IMG/VR virus record: IMGVR_UViG_3300042868_000981
Span: 1-26,934 of that record
From: a virus
Length of the DNA: 26,934 bases
Reading direction: 5' to 3' (one strand)
Shown: positions 20,766 to 26,934 of the stretch, piece by piece
How positions within the stretch are numbered: position 1 is the first letter of the stretch
Layout: each line of letters opens with the position of its first letter
The notes under the pieces: generated by a model
Seen by the model: only the letters and a program-made list of their open reading frames with translations
Told to the model about the DNA's origin: nothing
The model's database searches: none
Made by a program: the position numbers and the translations under genes

Positions 20766-21429
20766 GTTTGTATTTCTCCGCTTGTTTGCTGTTGAATTTC
20801 ATCTCTGGCTGATTGCCTTCAAAGGCATGAAGATCGTTTTCCATGTCATCAAAGCCTGATTGTCCACCGAATTTCTCGTTTGCTTTGAAGCTGACCACCT
20901 TGGCTGTTGGATCAAACGCCTTGACCGCAATGACTTGTTGCACAAAGGGATCATTGAAGATCACCTCCAACTCTTCCATTGACCAAATGCACTTGTTGTC
21001 CAGTTCCTGTCTTTCTCGTTGCATAGCCAAAGTCTCGTTAACCGTTCTGACAATCACCATAACCTGACCTGACTGCATCTCCCACTCGATCCTCGGAATG
21101 CTGTCGCTGGCTGGACTCATGCCTTGATCGTTTGCCCACTGATCGAGCACTGCATACGCTCGGACCATTCCCGCCAAACTGGAATCAAACTTCGCACGAT
21201 CCTTTGCGTCAATCGCTTGGTGCAATCTGCCGTTCTGAATCCAGAATTTCTCTCTGAGTCCACTGTCTACTAAAGTAATCAGTCGATTTTCTCCCCATTT
21301 CCTGTCGCTAGATGCTTTGGCGGCCTCCAACTCCACCAACTTGGATTGCACATAAACCGTCCACGCATCTGCCTGTGGACTTGGACTCACCGCCACTGGA
21401 TGCTGTCTTGAGCTTTTCTTTGTTGCCAT
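20752..21429 (-). CDS. Unknown protein upstream of terminase
   Basis: A 225-residue soluble protein. A helical N-terminal half (WTVYVQSKLVELEAAKASSD, RLHQAIDAKDRAKFDSSLAG, VRAYAVLDQWANDQG) is followed by a strand pair (IEWEMQSGQVMVIVRTVNE) and a helical region with CIWSMEELEVIFNDPFVQQV. The C-terminus is polar and Lys/Gln-rich. No known domain was recognised. An AAGGAT ribosome site precedes ATG 21429, and the upstream primase gene ends about 45 bases before. Position between replication and packaging genes allows a role in either. Confidence 0.75.
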   Translation of the reverse strand: MATKKSSRQHPVAVSPSPQADAWTVYVQSKLVELEAAKASSDRKWGENRLITLVDSGLREKFWIQNGRLHQAIDAKDRAKFDSSLAGMVRAYAVLDQWANDQGMSPASDSIPRIEWEMQSGQVMVIVRTVNETLAMQRERQELDNKCIWSMEELEVIFNDPFVQQVIAVKAFDPTAKVVSFKANEKFGGQSGFDDMENDLHAFEGNQPEMKFNSKQAEKYKHGTN

Positions 21430-21474
21430 CTTTTTTATCCTTGTCTAAATTTACTGAAGCAGCCGTCAGAACAA

Positions 21475-23658
21475 TCAGAAACTACGAGTCTTATAGACTC
21501 TCGTTTCCGATTCTGATTTCTGATCATCTGAAGCGTCTGATTTCTGATCGCTTCTGATCGCTTCTGATTGCTGATTGTTAAATTTGTAAGCCGCCTCACT
21601 TGCCATTTTTGTCAAAACATCTTGGTTAAGCCATGCGACTTTGCCGTGATGTCCACCCAATTTTTTAGTTTTAAGTCTCCCCTTTGCTGTCCAAATTGCG
21701 TTACTGATTTGCGTCTTTGTAGCGTCATAGGCGCTGGCTTGTAGCGTCAATTCTTCTTTCCAGTCATCAATATTGACCACCTTCAGGCTTACGCCATCTA
21801 TTACATCAGTGAATCCTTTGTTCTTAATTGCCCTATATAGTGCTGGCAACTCATATGGCTGCCATTTGCCACCATCTTTGTTGGCTGGTGGCTTTTTCTC
21901 GGTCATCTTTGTGTGATCTGTTTTGGCTGAATCTGACGCTTGCACCGCCAAACTGGTCATTGGGTCACCGATTTGCAGTGATCCGGCTGACGCTGCCAGT
22001 TCGACTTTGACCATTTCAAAGCCGTAGCGAGTGCCGTCTTCGCCGTCCTTTTGCTTGGCGGTTCTGATGATGCCCTTCATAGAATCCTCAAACCTGATCA
22101 ACTCCAGTTCGGTATCCACAGCACCTAGCAACGCTGACGATCCCCGCATCCCTTTGGCCGAGTCCTTGCCGCTGTGATGCAGAATCATCAGCGCAGCGCC
22201 TTGCACGATCTTCTGTATGTGTCCACAGGTCACCACAAACTGCATCATGTCGCTGGCTGAGTTCTCGTCCCCACCGCCAAACGCTCGCGCCAGCGTATCC
22301 ACAACGATCAACTTAAAGTCGATGCCTGTTTCCATTACCAGCGTCTCTACGGCCAGCATGAGCGCGTTGAAGTCTTCCACGCTGGCTCTGAGGTTTAGTT
22401 GATGTCTGATCACATAGATCGGCGCACCGTCCTCGGTTTGGTGGTGCTGCTTGCACGCCTTAATCCTTGCGCCGACTCCCCCGAACCCTTCACCGGCTAT
22501 ATATAAAACAGCGCCGGATTCTGTGACTTCGTTGCCCATCCACGGTGTACCTGTGGCAATACAGTGAGCAATATGAAGAGCGTGGAAACTTTTAAAACTA
22601 CCTGGCGGTCCATAGAGTGCGCTGAAACTACCCACAGGCAGCACCTTATCTATCAGCCACTTCACCGGCTCATCTTGGATCGAGTCCCAATGCTCGATGG
22701 CGATGTGCTTGGCAGGCTTTGGTGGTGCTGTCGGCTCTGCCTCAAATTCCTTGGCGATGTCTTCGGCCGGCGCTGTCAGTTCCTGCACCGCACTCGCAAT
22801 TGAATTCATCACAGGATTCAATCGTTCGGGCATCGTTAGCTGATCCAGCGATGTGATGACTGCTGCCGCCTTGACCAGCGCCACTAGCTTGTCCCTGCCG
22901 CCACCCTCTTCGATAAATTCATAGGCATCGTCACCCTGACCTTGCAGTCCGAGGTCAACTACCTTGAGTGACTTGACGATGGGCAGTATTGCTTCGGCTG
23001 CTTTGTAGGCATAGCCCCAACCGGCCACATCGTTGTCGGGCAAGATGATGACTTGAGCGCCAGCGAAATACTCGGTGATGGCGGCAGGCCAGCTTCCAGC
23101 GCCAGTGTGCGCGGTGCTGGCGATCATGCCAATTGACTTGATGGCATCGGCTGCCTTCTCGCCTTCAACTAGGAAGATGTTTCTGCCTGCGGTCTTCGCG
23201 TCCAAGAGTGCCGGTAAGTTGTAGGGGACTATGCGTGCATCTGACAGCGTGCTCTGCTTTCTGCCGTGCTCATCAATCTTGTACAGGCGGTAAGTCTTGC
23301 CTGACTCGCCTACCTTTAGGCGCTGCTTGACGAATACCGGCTGACGGTCTTCATCGGTGTAAATCCATTCCTGTTGGAATTCCACCTTTGGAATCGGCTT
23401 AATGTTAGCGAGTGGGTCTGGTCTTTCCAAGAGTTCCGGTAACAAGTTCAATGCTCTGATGGTGTGGAAGACATCTTCTTGGCTGCACCCACCATGGCAG
23501 TGAAAGAGAGGCTTGCCCTCATCATTGATGTCTATGCTGAGGGATGGATTCTTGTCGCCGTTGCCTTTGCCGTGACTCGGTACAGGGCAAGATGCTACCC
23601 ACTGACCGTTTGCTTTCTTTGCGTTGCCGAGCTGCTTGGCTATTTGTTCTGCTTGCAT
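21475..23658 (-). CDS. Primase-helicase, Toprim plus RepA-like ATPase
   Basis: A 727-residue replication protein. A zinc-binding part has C24, H29, C54 and C58 (VASCPVPSH ... LFHCHGGC). A Toprim domain follows, with E165 in FLVEGEKAADAI and D208/D210 in ILPDNDVAGWG. A RecA-like ATPase has Walker A GPPGSFKS (350-357), Walker B LIVVDTLARAF (450-460) and MILHHSGKDSAKGMRGSSAL, as in RepA/DnaB-type helicases. It likely primes and unwinds DNA at the fork. The C-terminal tail is polar and encoded by short DNA repeats. GGAGAAG precedes ATG 23658. The first residues MQAEQIA are duplicated in the ORF just upstream. Confidence 0.93.
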   Translation of the reverse strand: MQAEQIAKQLGNAKKANGQWVASCPVPSHGKGNGDKNPSLSIDINDEGKPLFHCHGGCSQEDVFHTIRALNLLPELLERPDPLANIKPIPKVEFQQEWIYTDEDRQPVFVKQRLKVGESGKTYRLYKIDEHGRKQSTLSDARIVPYNLPALLDAKTAGRNIFLVEGEKAADAIKSIGMIASTAHTGAGSWPAAITEYFAGAQVIILPDNDVAGWGYAYKAAEAILPIVKSLKVVDLGLQGQGDDAYEFIEEGGGRDKLVALVKAAAVITSLDQLTMPERLNPVMNSIASAVQELTAPAEDIAKEFEAEPTAPPKPAKHIAIEHWDSIQDEPVKWLIDKVLPVGSFSALYGPPGSFKSFHALHIAHCIATGTPWMGNEVTESGAVLYIAGEGFGGVGARIKACKQHHQTEDGAPIYVIRHQLNLRASVEDFNALMLAVETLVMETGIDFKLIVVDTLARAFGGGDENSASDMMQFVVTCGHIQKIVQGAALMILHHSGKDSAKGMRGSSALLGAVDTELELIRFEDSMKGIIRTAKQKDGEDGTRYGFEMVKVELAASAGSLQIGDPMTSLAVQASDSAKTDHTKMTEKKPPANKDGGKWQPYELPALYRAIKNKGFTDVIDGVSLKVVNIDDWKEELTLQASAYDATKTQISNAIWTAKGRLKTKKLGGHHGKVAWLNQDVLTKMASEAAYKFNNQQSEAIRSDQKSDASDDQKSESETRVYKTRSF
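21512..21577. repeat. Iteron-like TTCTGAT repeat cluster at primase 3' end
   Basis: A 14-bp unit (TCTGATTTCTGATC) occurs at 21512-21525 and 21536-21549. It is followed by tandem 10-bp units TTCTGATCGC at 21542-21551 and 21552-21561, and TTCTGATTGC at 21562-21571. Inverted copies (TCAGAA, ATCAGAA) lie at about 21467-21480, after the stop. The repeats encode the polar Ser/Asp/Gln tail of the primase. A hairpin GAGTCT/AGACTC (21486-21500) sits beside them. Confidence 0.7.
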
Positions 23659-23788
23659 TTCTTCTCCAACTTCTTTACTTTTTTTTGCAAGGTTTTGAAA
23701 TGCAGCATCAGAAGTTGATGTTCTGCTATCAACTTGAGTTCTTCACTTCTTTGCTTAATCAGATTGGCTATTTGTTCTGCTTGCATTT
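23636..23788. repeat. 25-bp perfect direct repeat covering two gene starts
   Basis: Copies at 23636-23660 and 23764-23788, 128 bases apart. Each contains, on the minus strand, an ATG followed by codons for QAEQIA. The left copy is the true start of the primase gene; the right copy starts a 48-residue ORF. Sequence outside the copies differs, including the ribosome site region. An 8-bp inverted repeat, AAGTTGAT/ATCAACTT (23712-23735), lies between them. Confidence 0.85.
23640..23786 (-). CDS. 48-residue coiled-coil ORF sharing primase N-terminus
   Basis: A short frame with ATG at 23786, starting MQAEQIANLIKQRSEELKLI and ending KKLEKKCKQNK, with TAG at 23642-23640 inside the second repeat copy. 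The protein would be one long charged helix, able to form a coiled coil. Its first seven residues equal those of the primase because of the 25-bp duplication. No clear ribosome site precedes the ATG, so expression is uncertain. It sits just downstream of a strong terminator and overlaps the primase start by 19 bases. Confidence 0.45.
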   Translation of the reverse strand: MQAEQIANLIKQRSEELKLIAEHQLLMLHFKTLQKKVKKLEKKCKQNK

Positions 23789-23807
23789 AGCTGCCATTTT
23801 TTAGAGG

Positions 23808-23837
23808 AAAAAAAAGCCTGGGGTTTTACGCCCAGGC
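23808..23837 (-). terminator. Rho-independent terminator after SSB-like gene
   Basis: Read leftward: stem GCCTGGG, an 8-base loop, CCCAGGC, then eight T. It begins 16 bases after the stop of the SSB-like gene and faces the direction of transcription. It should end the first early transcript, so the primase needs read-through, antitermination or its own promoter. Confidence 0.88.
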
Positions 23838-23853
23838 ACATACTGACTAAAGG

Positions 23854-24441
23854 TTAGAACATTTCGTCATCAGCCACTGCCGCGGCCATCACGCTCTTCG
23901 CTGGCGCTGGTGGTGCAACTGGTGCAGCAGCCGGTGCATTGAATGGCGCAGAGTGATCCGCACCTTCAGCGTCCATGCCAGCCGGACGGTCAATCCAACT
24001 GATGATCGTGAACGCTGGAATGCGTGTCGTGCCCTTGCCGATCTTTTCCAGCTTGCTGCCGGTGTACTCCAGCACTGGCAACTTGCCAGCGTTGGCGGCT
24101 TGCTGTGCCGCGCACGCTGTGTAGAGTTGTTCTAAGCCCATGTTCGGACCTACGCCATTGGATGACCACTCAACAAGTCCGATTTCCTTGTTGTAAAACT
24201 TGATGATGAATCCGCGTTTGTGGTCAGGTGTTGGCTGTGCGCCTTTGCGGCCAAGGCTTGCATCGGCTTGCCAATCGCGGATACCTACACCGAGTTGCAG
24301 CCAGCCGGTTTGCACATCATTGATGTCGAACACAACCTTCTTGAGTTGGATTTCCTCGCCAAGATTGTTTGTCCAAGCGTTGGCTTGGGGTGAGAAGCGG
24401 ATGTATGCACCAGAGCCGCCAGCAGATGAGAGGTTTAGCAT
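23854..24441 (-). CDS. Probable single-stranded DNA-binding protein
   Basis: A 195-residue protein starting MLNLSSAGGSGAYIRFSPQA, with beta-rich segments (EIQLKKVVFDINDVQTGWLQ, RGFIIKFYNKEIGLVEWSSN) and IPAFTIISWIDRPAG. It ends in an Ala/Pro-rich flexible linker and an acidic tip A-D-D-E-M-F. A linker plus acidic, Phe-terminated tail is the hallmark of SSB-type proteins, where the tip recruits partner enzymes. The core is not a clear standard OB-fold by eye. It lies between a Cas4-like nuclease and a terminator in a replication/recombination operon. SSB function is inferred from tail and context. Confidence 0.7.
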   Translation of the reverse strand: MLNLSSAGGSGAYIRFSPQANAWTNNLGEEIQLKKVVFDINDVQTGWLQLGVGIRDWQADASLGRKGAQPTPDHKRGFIIKFYNKEIGLVEWSSNGVGPNMGLEQLYTACAAQQAANAGKLPVLEYTGSKLEKIGKGTTRIPAFTIISWIDRPAGMDAEGADHSAPFNAPAAAPVAPPAPAKSVMAAAVADDEMF

Positions 24442-24475
24442 TTTGCGTTTTGCTTTCTAAGTTTCAGGGGTTGCA

Positions 24476-25594
24476 TTATTGACTCAGACTGCGATCTCTC
24501 GCAAGCGTGAGTCCACTTGATATCTTGACCGTGAGATCGTCCAAGATAACTCTGTTTTCCTTTGGTAGCAGTTTCTCTGCTGCCGCTGGAGTAATTAGTG
24601 TCGTGTCGAATATCTGAATTCGGGTAAGTCCCAACTCGGCCAACTTGTCGGCGGCCTTGTCACCGTCCAACCACTTGCGCGTTGCGCGTTTAGGTTGCAA
24701 CTGCCAGCCTTGCAGCACCATGCCGTCCTTCTCCATGGCTTGCAATGCGTGCTCTTTGACCGCCTCGATGAATTTCTCAACATGATTGGCTTTGTCCAGA
24801 ATGGCGCTGATCTGATCCGGTGTGAGCGTCTTCATCACCTCGGCGATCTCTTCTTTGTCCAGCGTAGTGATGTCCTGTTGTTTGGCCACGACATCGAATT
24901 GCTGTTGCTGCTTGGGGCAAATAGTCTTCGCGTCACACCATTGGCAGGCTGACTCCGACATATACAGTGGCGGCTCATCGAGTTGGGTGGCGATCATTGC
25001 AGGCCGCAAGACTTTCTCTTCCCACTCCCACATATCAGCTGCTGTCATCACCAGTGTGCGCGGCTCGCCAGAGTATGGCTGCACAATGGTGAGTTGAAAC
25101 TCTTTTATCCAATCGCGGCTCATGCCCTGCGTGTAAGCAAGTGCGTATATTTTGAGTTGTGTGCTGTCCTCAGACACATAACCCTTGCCGGTTTTGAGGT
25201 CTATGACATAGACAGTGCCTGACAACATTGAGTAGCCAACAACATCGGCAGTGCCGCCAACCTCTATGTATTCTTTGCTCTGGTATTTGACTGGATGCTC
25301 GACATTCATGCGCTCTGTCATGCCCTCGATGTGCCAAATCTCATTCAAGTAATCCAGCGCCATCTGACAATCGTCAGCGTCAAAGGTCACGCCTCCCATC
25401 TCCTCGCCAACAAACTTCATGGGGTCAGTGTCCAACTGATAGCAAGTCTCGGCCAGCGCATGAATGGCAGTGCCACGTTGGGCAGCCTCACCTGATGGTC
25501 GTTGCGGTACTTGAGCGCAGAGCTTCACCGAGCCAGGACACGCGATCCAGCGTGATGACGCTGACGGTCTTAACCTTCTTTGTTTGATTGCCAT
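24476..25594 (-). CDS. DUF2800 nuclease, Cas4/RecB-like PD-(D/E)xK
   Basis: A 372-residue protein. The N-terminus has RPSASSRWIACPGS with C19, then GTAIHALAE (H45), the nuclease core GGTADVVGY (D117), YVIDLKTGKG (D132, K134), and S-T-Q-L-K-I-Y-A-L-A-Y (Q146, Y150). Three cysteines follow in CQWCDAKTIC (217, 220, 226). One N-terminal and three late cysteines are the AddB/Cas4 arrangement for an Fe-S cluster. It would be a DNA exonuclease in replication or recombination, with the SSB-like protein encoded next. The C-terminal third is helical with WQLQPKRATRKW and of unknown role. Its start overlaps the previous gene by 25 bases. Confidence 0.88.
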   Translation of the reverse strand: MAIKQRRLRPSASSRWIACPGSVKLCAQVPQRPSGEAAQRGTAIHALAETCYQLDTDPMKFVGEEMGGVTFDADDCQMALDYLNEIWHIEGMTERMNVEHPVKYQSKEYIEVGGTADVVGYSMLSGTVYVIDLKTGKGYVSEDSTQLKIYALAYTQGMSRDWIKEFQLTIVQPYSGEPRTLVMTAADMWEWEEKVLRPAMIATQLDEPPLYMSESACQWCDAKTICPKQQQQFDVVAKQQDITTLDKEEIAEVMKTLTPDQISAILDKANHVEKFIEAVKEHALQAMEKDGMVLQGWQLQPKRATRKWLDGDKAADKLAELGLTRIQIFDTTLITPAAAEKLLPKENRVILDDLTVKISSGLTLARDRSLSQ

Positions 25595-25800
25595 GTGTCT
25601 CTCTCCAAGTGGTGGTCATTGATGACCAGTTGATAAGCCAGTTGTCGCACCTCGTGACTGACTGCATGGCCGAGGTCTTCGGGATCGAGGATGCGCTTGA
25701 GTAATACGATCTTGTCTTGGTTTGCTTTGCGTTGCTGCTCAAGCTGAGTGCCAAGCCAGATGATGTGCTCGCGCAATATCTGTCGTTCTTTATCCTGCAT
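25570..25800 (-). CDS. Small helical protein between RuvC and nuclease genes
   Basis: A 76-residue mostly helical protein: MQDKERQILREHIIWLGTQL, EQQRKANQDKIVLLKRI, then EDLGHAVSHEVRQLAYQLVI. Heptad-like spacing suggests a coiled coil. No known domain was recognised. ATG 25800 overlaps the RuvC-like gene by 11 bases, and the 3' end overlaps the DUF2800 start by 25 bases. This frame is preferred over an overlapping 108-residue frame because it keeps helix-like composition and the usual junction form. Role unknown, possibly with the recombination enzymes. Confidence 0.65.
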   Translation of the reverse strand: MQDKERQILREHIIWLGTQLEQQRKANQDKIVLLKRILDPEDLGHAVSHEVRQLAYQLVINDHHLERDTWQSNKEG

Positions 25801-26269
25801 GGCGTGACCCCCAATATGCGATCAGCGCAGCGTCAGCGCGGCCATCGTCTTTGACGCGCTTGAATTGATCTTGGTCTGATGGGAAGAGTTCCATGGCGCG
25901 AGCGCGGCTGGCATCCTTACCCTGTCCACGGCCAACGGCCTTCACCCAAGTGGCCGGCGCGACATAAGTCACTGGCAATTTGAACGCGGCCAGAATGCCC
26001 TCGATCATGCCAAAGCTGCGGCCAAAGCTGAAGACACTTGTCACGCCTTGGCCTGCCATTGCGCTCACACGCTCGCAGTAGACATGACAGTCTCTACCGG
26101 AGTACAGGTAGAGCATCTCGGCCAACTCGCTGGCGCTGACCTGTCGCTTGGCTTTGCCGTTGCGCTCCACCGTCATGGTGGGCATATCGAATATCTTGAG
26201 GCTTTCGGGCGAGATGATGGCGATTGCGCCAGAGAGGCCAGGATCGATGCCAATGCTGTATTTGCTCAT
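25790..26269 (-). CDS. RuvC-like Holliday junction resolvase
   Basis: A 159-residue RNase H-fold nuclease. Catalytic acids are in place: D9 (SIGIDPGLSGAIAI), E66 (HVYCERVSAM), and D141/D142 with D146 (KDDGRADAALIAY). The segments FSFGRSFGMIEGIL and VAPATWVKAVGRGQGKD are typical of phage RuvC-like proteins. It would cut four-way or branched DNA from replication and recombination before packaging. It overlaps the regulator gene by ATGA and starts an operon with nuclease and SSB genes. Length matches RuvC. Confidence 0.92.
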   Translation of the reverse strand: MSKYSIGIDPGLSGAIAIISPESLKIFDMPTMTVERNGKAKRQVSASELAEMLYLYSGRDCHVYCERVSAMAGQGVTSVFSFGRSFGMIEGILAAFKLPVTYVAPATWVKAVGRGQGKDASRARAMELFPSDQDQFKRVKDDGRADAALIAYWGSRHAG

Positions 26270-26502
26270 TTGACGGCCTCTTCCATGGCTTTGTTGAGCA
26301 CCTGTAGCCGCGCTGATATCAGCGCATCGGCTGCCTGCTCCAAGCGAATGACGGTGCTATACAGTGGCTCAGTGATACCGTTCTGCCACCGGCTGACCTG
26401 TGCCTGATTGATTTCTGCGACTCGGCACAAGTCAGACATCCGATATCCGGCTGACTCAATCTTGTACTTGATGTCGTTTATGGCTTGTTGTGCGATTTTC
26501 AT
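26266..26502 (-). CDS. Cro/CI-like helix-turn-helix regulator
   Basis: A 78-residue DNA-binding protein starting MKIAQQAINDIKYKIESAGY, with helix-turn-helix M-S-D-L-C-R-V-A-E-I-N-Q-A-Q-V-S-R-W-Q at about 23-41, then T-E-P-L-Y-S-T-V-I-R-L-E-Q-A-A-D. This is the XRE family. The ATG at 26502 is chosen because the in-frame ATG at 26520 lies inside the promoter -10/spacer region. The predicted transcription start is 0-4 bases from ATG 26502, so the mRNA appears leaderless, as for lambda cI from PRM. It heads the leftward early operon and probably controls this and the rightward promoter. Confidence 0.82.
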   Translation of the reverse strand: MKIAQQAINDIKYKIESAGYRMSDLCRVAEINQAQVSRWQNGITEPLYSTVIRLEQAADALISARLQVLNKAMEEAVK

Positions 26503-26510
26503 GCGTAGAA

Positions 26511-26539
26511 TGTTAACCATGTTTTGTGGAAAGCGTCAA
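26511..26539 (-). promoter_or_regulatory. Sigma-70-like promoter of leftward early operon
   Basis: Read leftward: -35 TTGACG (26539-26534), 17-base spacer, -10 TTAACA (26516-26511). The regulator ATG (26502) comes 8 bases after the -10. Box quality and exact 17-base spacing are good. The start point would fall at about 26506-26502, leaving little or no leader. Confidence 0.75.
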
Positions 26540-26549
26540 GTGTACAGGC

Positions 26550-26578
26550 AAAAAAGGGGGCTGACTCGCGCCAGCCCC
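26550..26578 (-). terminator. Leftward terminator upstream of regulator promoter
   Basis: Read leftward: GGGGCTG, 8-base loop, CAGCCCC, one C, then six T. It faces left but lies 11 bases before the -35 of the operon promoter, so it must stop transcripts coming from further right. It may insulate the operon or end a short RNA made from the spacer. Confidence 0.75.
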
Positions 26579-26655
26579 AAAGGCAACTGCGCGAAAGCAG
26601 AAACGCGCAAAGACATTGTAATCGGCAAATACCCGACTACTTTGTAAGGTCTAAA
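26579..26655 (-). ncRNA. Possible short structured RNA in control spacer
   Basis: A weak leftward -10 (TATTAT, 26660-26655) would start a transcript near 26648 ending at the terminator at 26550, about 100 bases. It contains small stems TCGG/CCGA (26622-26636) and GCGCG/CGCGC (26589-26608) before the terminator hairpin. No convincing -35 is present. It would run opposite to, but not into, the rightward gene. Tentative. Confidence 0.3.
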
Positions 26656-26660
26656 TAATA

Positions 26661-26707
26661 GTTGTTGATGAGTTTGGTAAATCGATTATGATTCGTTCAT
26701 CAACAAC
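26661..26707 (+). promoter_or_regulatory. Rightward promoter within 11-bp inverted repeat (operator-like)
   Basis: A -35 TTGATG (26665-26670), 16-base spacer and -10 TATGAT (26687-26692) precede the rightward gene. GTTGTTGATGA (26661-26671) and TCATCAACAAC (26697-26707) are perfect inverted copies with a 25-base spacer; one covers the -35, the other the start-point region. A palindrome AATCGATT lies at the centre. This is a plausible operator for the adjacent regulator. Confidence 0.65.
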
Positions 26708-26728
26708 GCAACCCCAAGGAGATTTCAA

Positions 26729-26934
26729 ATGACAAACGCAACACAAACAACTGCTCAAGAAGAACGCAACATCAATATGTATGGAGTCGCTGATATTGAC
26801 GCTTATGTGGAATCTGTTAAAGAATCCATCACTTACCAATTCACAGGCGCAAACATGGTTGTGGCTGGCCTGATGTCTGATGCTCAAGAATTGATTGCTG
26901 GTGGCGCACAAAACAGCAGCCGCCAAACACTCAA
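26729..26934 (+). CDS. Rightward gene, unknown function, cut by window edge
   Basis: The only plus-strand gene: ATG at 26729 with AAGGAG (26716-26721) 7 bases upstream, a strong ribosome site. At least 68 residues are open to the edge: MTNATQTTAQEERNINMYGV, then ADIDAYVESVKES and ITYQFTGANMVVAGLMSDAQ. A polar start is followed by helices. No family was recognised. It is divergent from the regulator operon and probably heads a second early transcript. Divergent early genes of phages often encode host-takeover proteins, but nothing here proves that. Confidence 0.8.
   Translation, partial: MTNATQTTAQEERNINMYGVADIDAYVESVKESITYQFTGANMVVAGLMSDAQELIAGGAQNSSRQTL

Noticed and set aside
23712-23735. 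8-bp hairpin AAGTTGAT/ATCAACTT as a terminator
   Set aside because: No U-tract on either strand; it could be an operator but there is no further support.
25488-25814. 108-residue minus-strand ORF overlapping the small helical gene
   Set aside because: It overlaps the 76-residue frame and the DUF2800 start, has Ser/Arg-rich random-looking composition and no suitable start context.
26651-26926. 91-residue minus-strand ORF opposite the rightward gene
   Set aside because: It lies antisense to a gene with a strong promoter and ribosome site and has the composition of a shadow frame.
1-26934. tRNA genes, CRISPR arrays, insertion sequences, integrase or att sites
   Set aside because: Looked for by eye on both strands; no cloverleaf with T-arm sequence, spaced repeats, transposase or recombinase motif was found.

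Overview
This window is about 27 kb of a tailed double-stranded DNA bacteriophage genome (Caudoviricetes). The major capsid protein and portal look like the SU10 / P22-like podovirus group, but no morphology can be proven from sequence. An i-spanin with a nested o-spanin lipoprotein, plus another small lipoprotein, point to a Gram-negative host. Base composition is moderate and the promoters are sigma-70-like. A freshwater or marine proteobacterial host is only a guess. No integrase, tRNA gene or CRISPR array was seen.

Almost every gene lies on the minus strand, packed with stop/start overlaps (ATGA, GTGA, TTGA), so transcription runs from right to left. The only rightward gene is the partial one at the right edge (from 26729). 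The spacer at 26503-26728 is the control region. It holds a leftward sigma-70-like promoter for a Cro/CI-like regulator that appears to be leaderless, a leftward terminator, small hairpins, and a rightward promoter inside an 11-bp inverted repeat.

Read leftward, the early DNA module is: regulator (26502), RuvC-like resolvase, a small coiled-coil protein, a DUF2800/Cas4-like nuclease, an SSB-like protein, and a strong terminator (23808-23837). Next come a 48-residue ORF sharing its start with the following gene through a 25-bp duplication, a large primase-helicase (21475-23658), an unknown protein, a 29-residue ORF, and the terminase small subunit. Between terminase small and large subunits is a spacer of about 280 bp where four consensus DnaA boxes cluster within 194 bp, a candidate replication origin.

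The packaging and head module (19961 down to 11264) holds TerL, DUF6496, a cysteine-rich protein with a HiPIP-like pattern, small basic proteins, a glycosyltransferase, a methyltransferase, DUF6321, portal, scaffold and the major capsid protein. The tail module (11218 to 4900) holds a second glycosyltransferase, the head-tail adaptor, several fibre/appendage proteins including a tandem paralogous pair, and two AT-rich free-standing HNH endonucleases. Then comes an extended envelope and lysis cassette (4903 to 2253) with five small membrane or lipoprotein genes, an Rz/Rz1 pair and an M15 peptidase endolysin. It is followed by a jelly-roll-like virion protein, a large tail/stabilisation protein, and the start of another gene that runs off the left edge.
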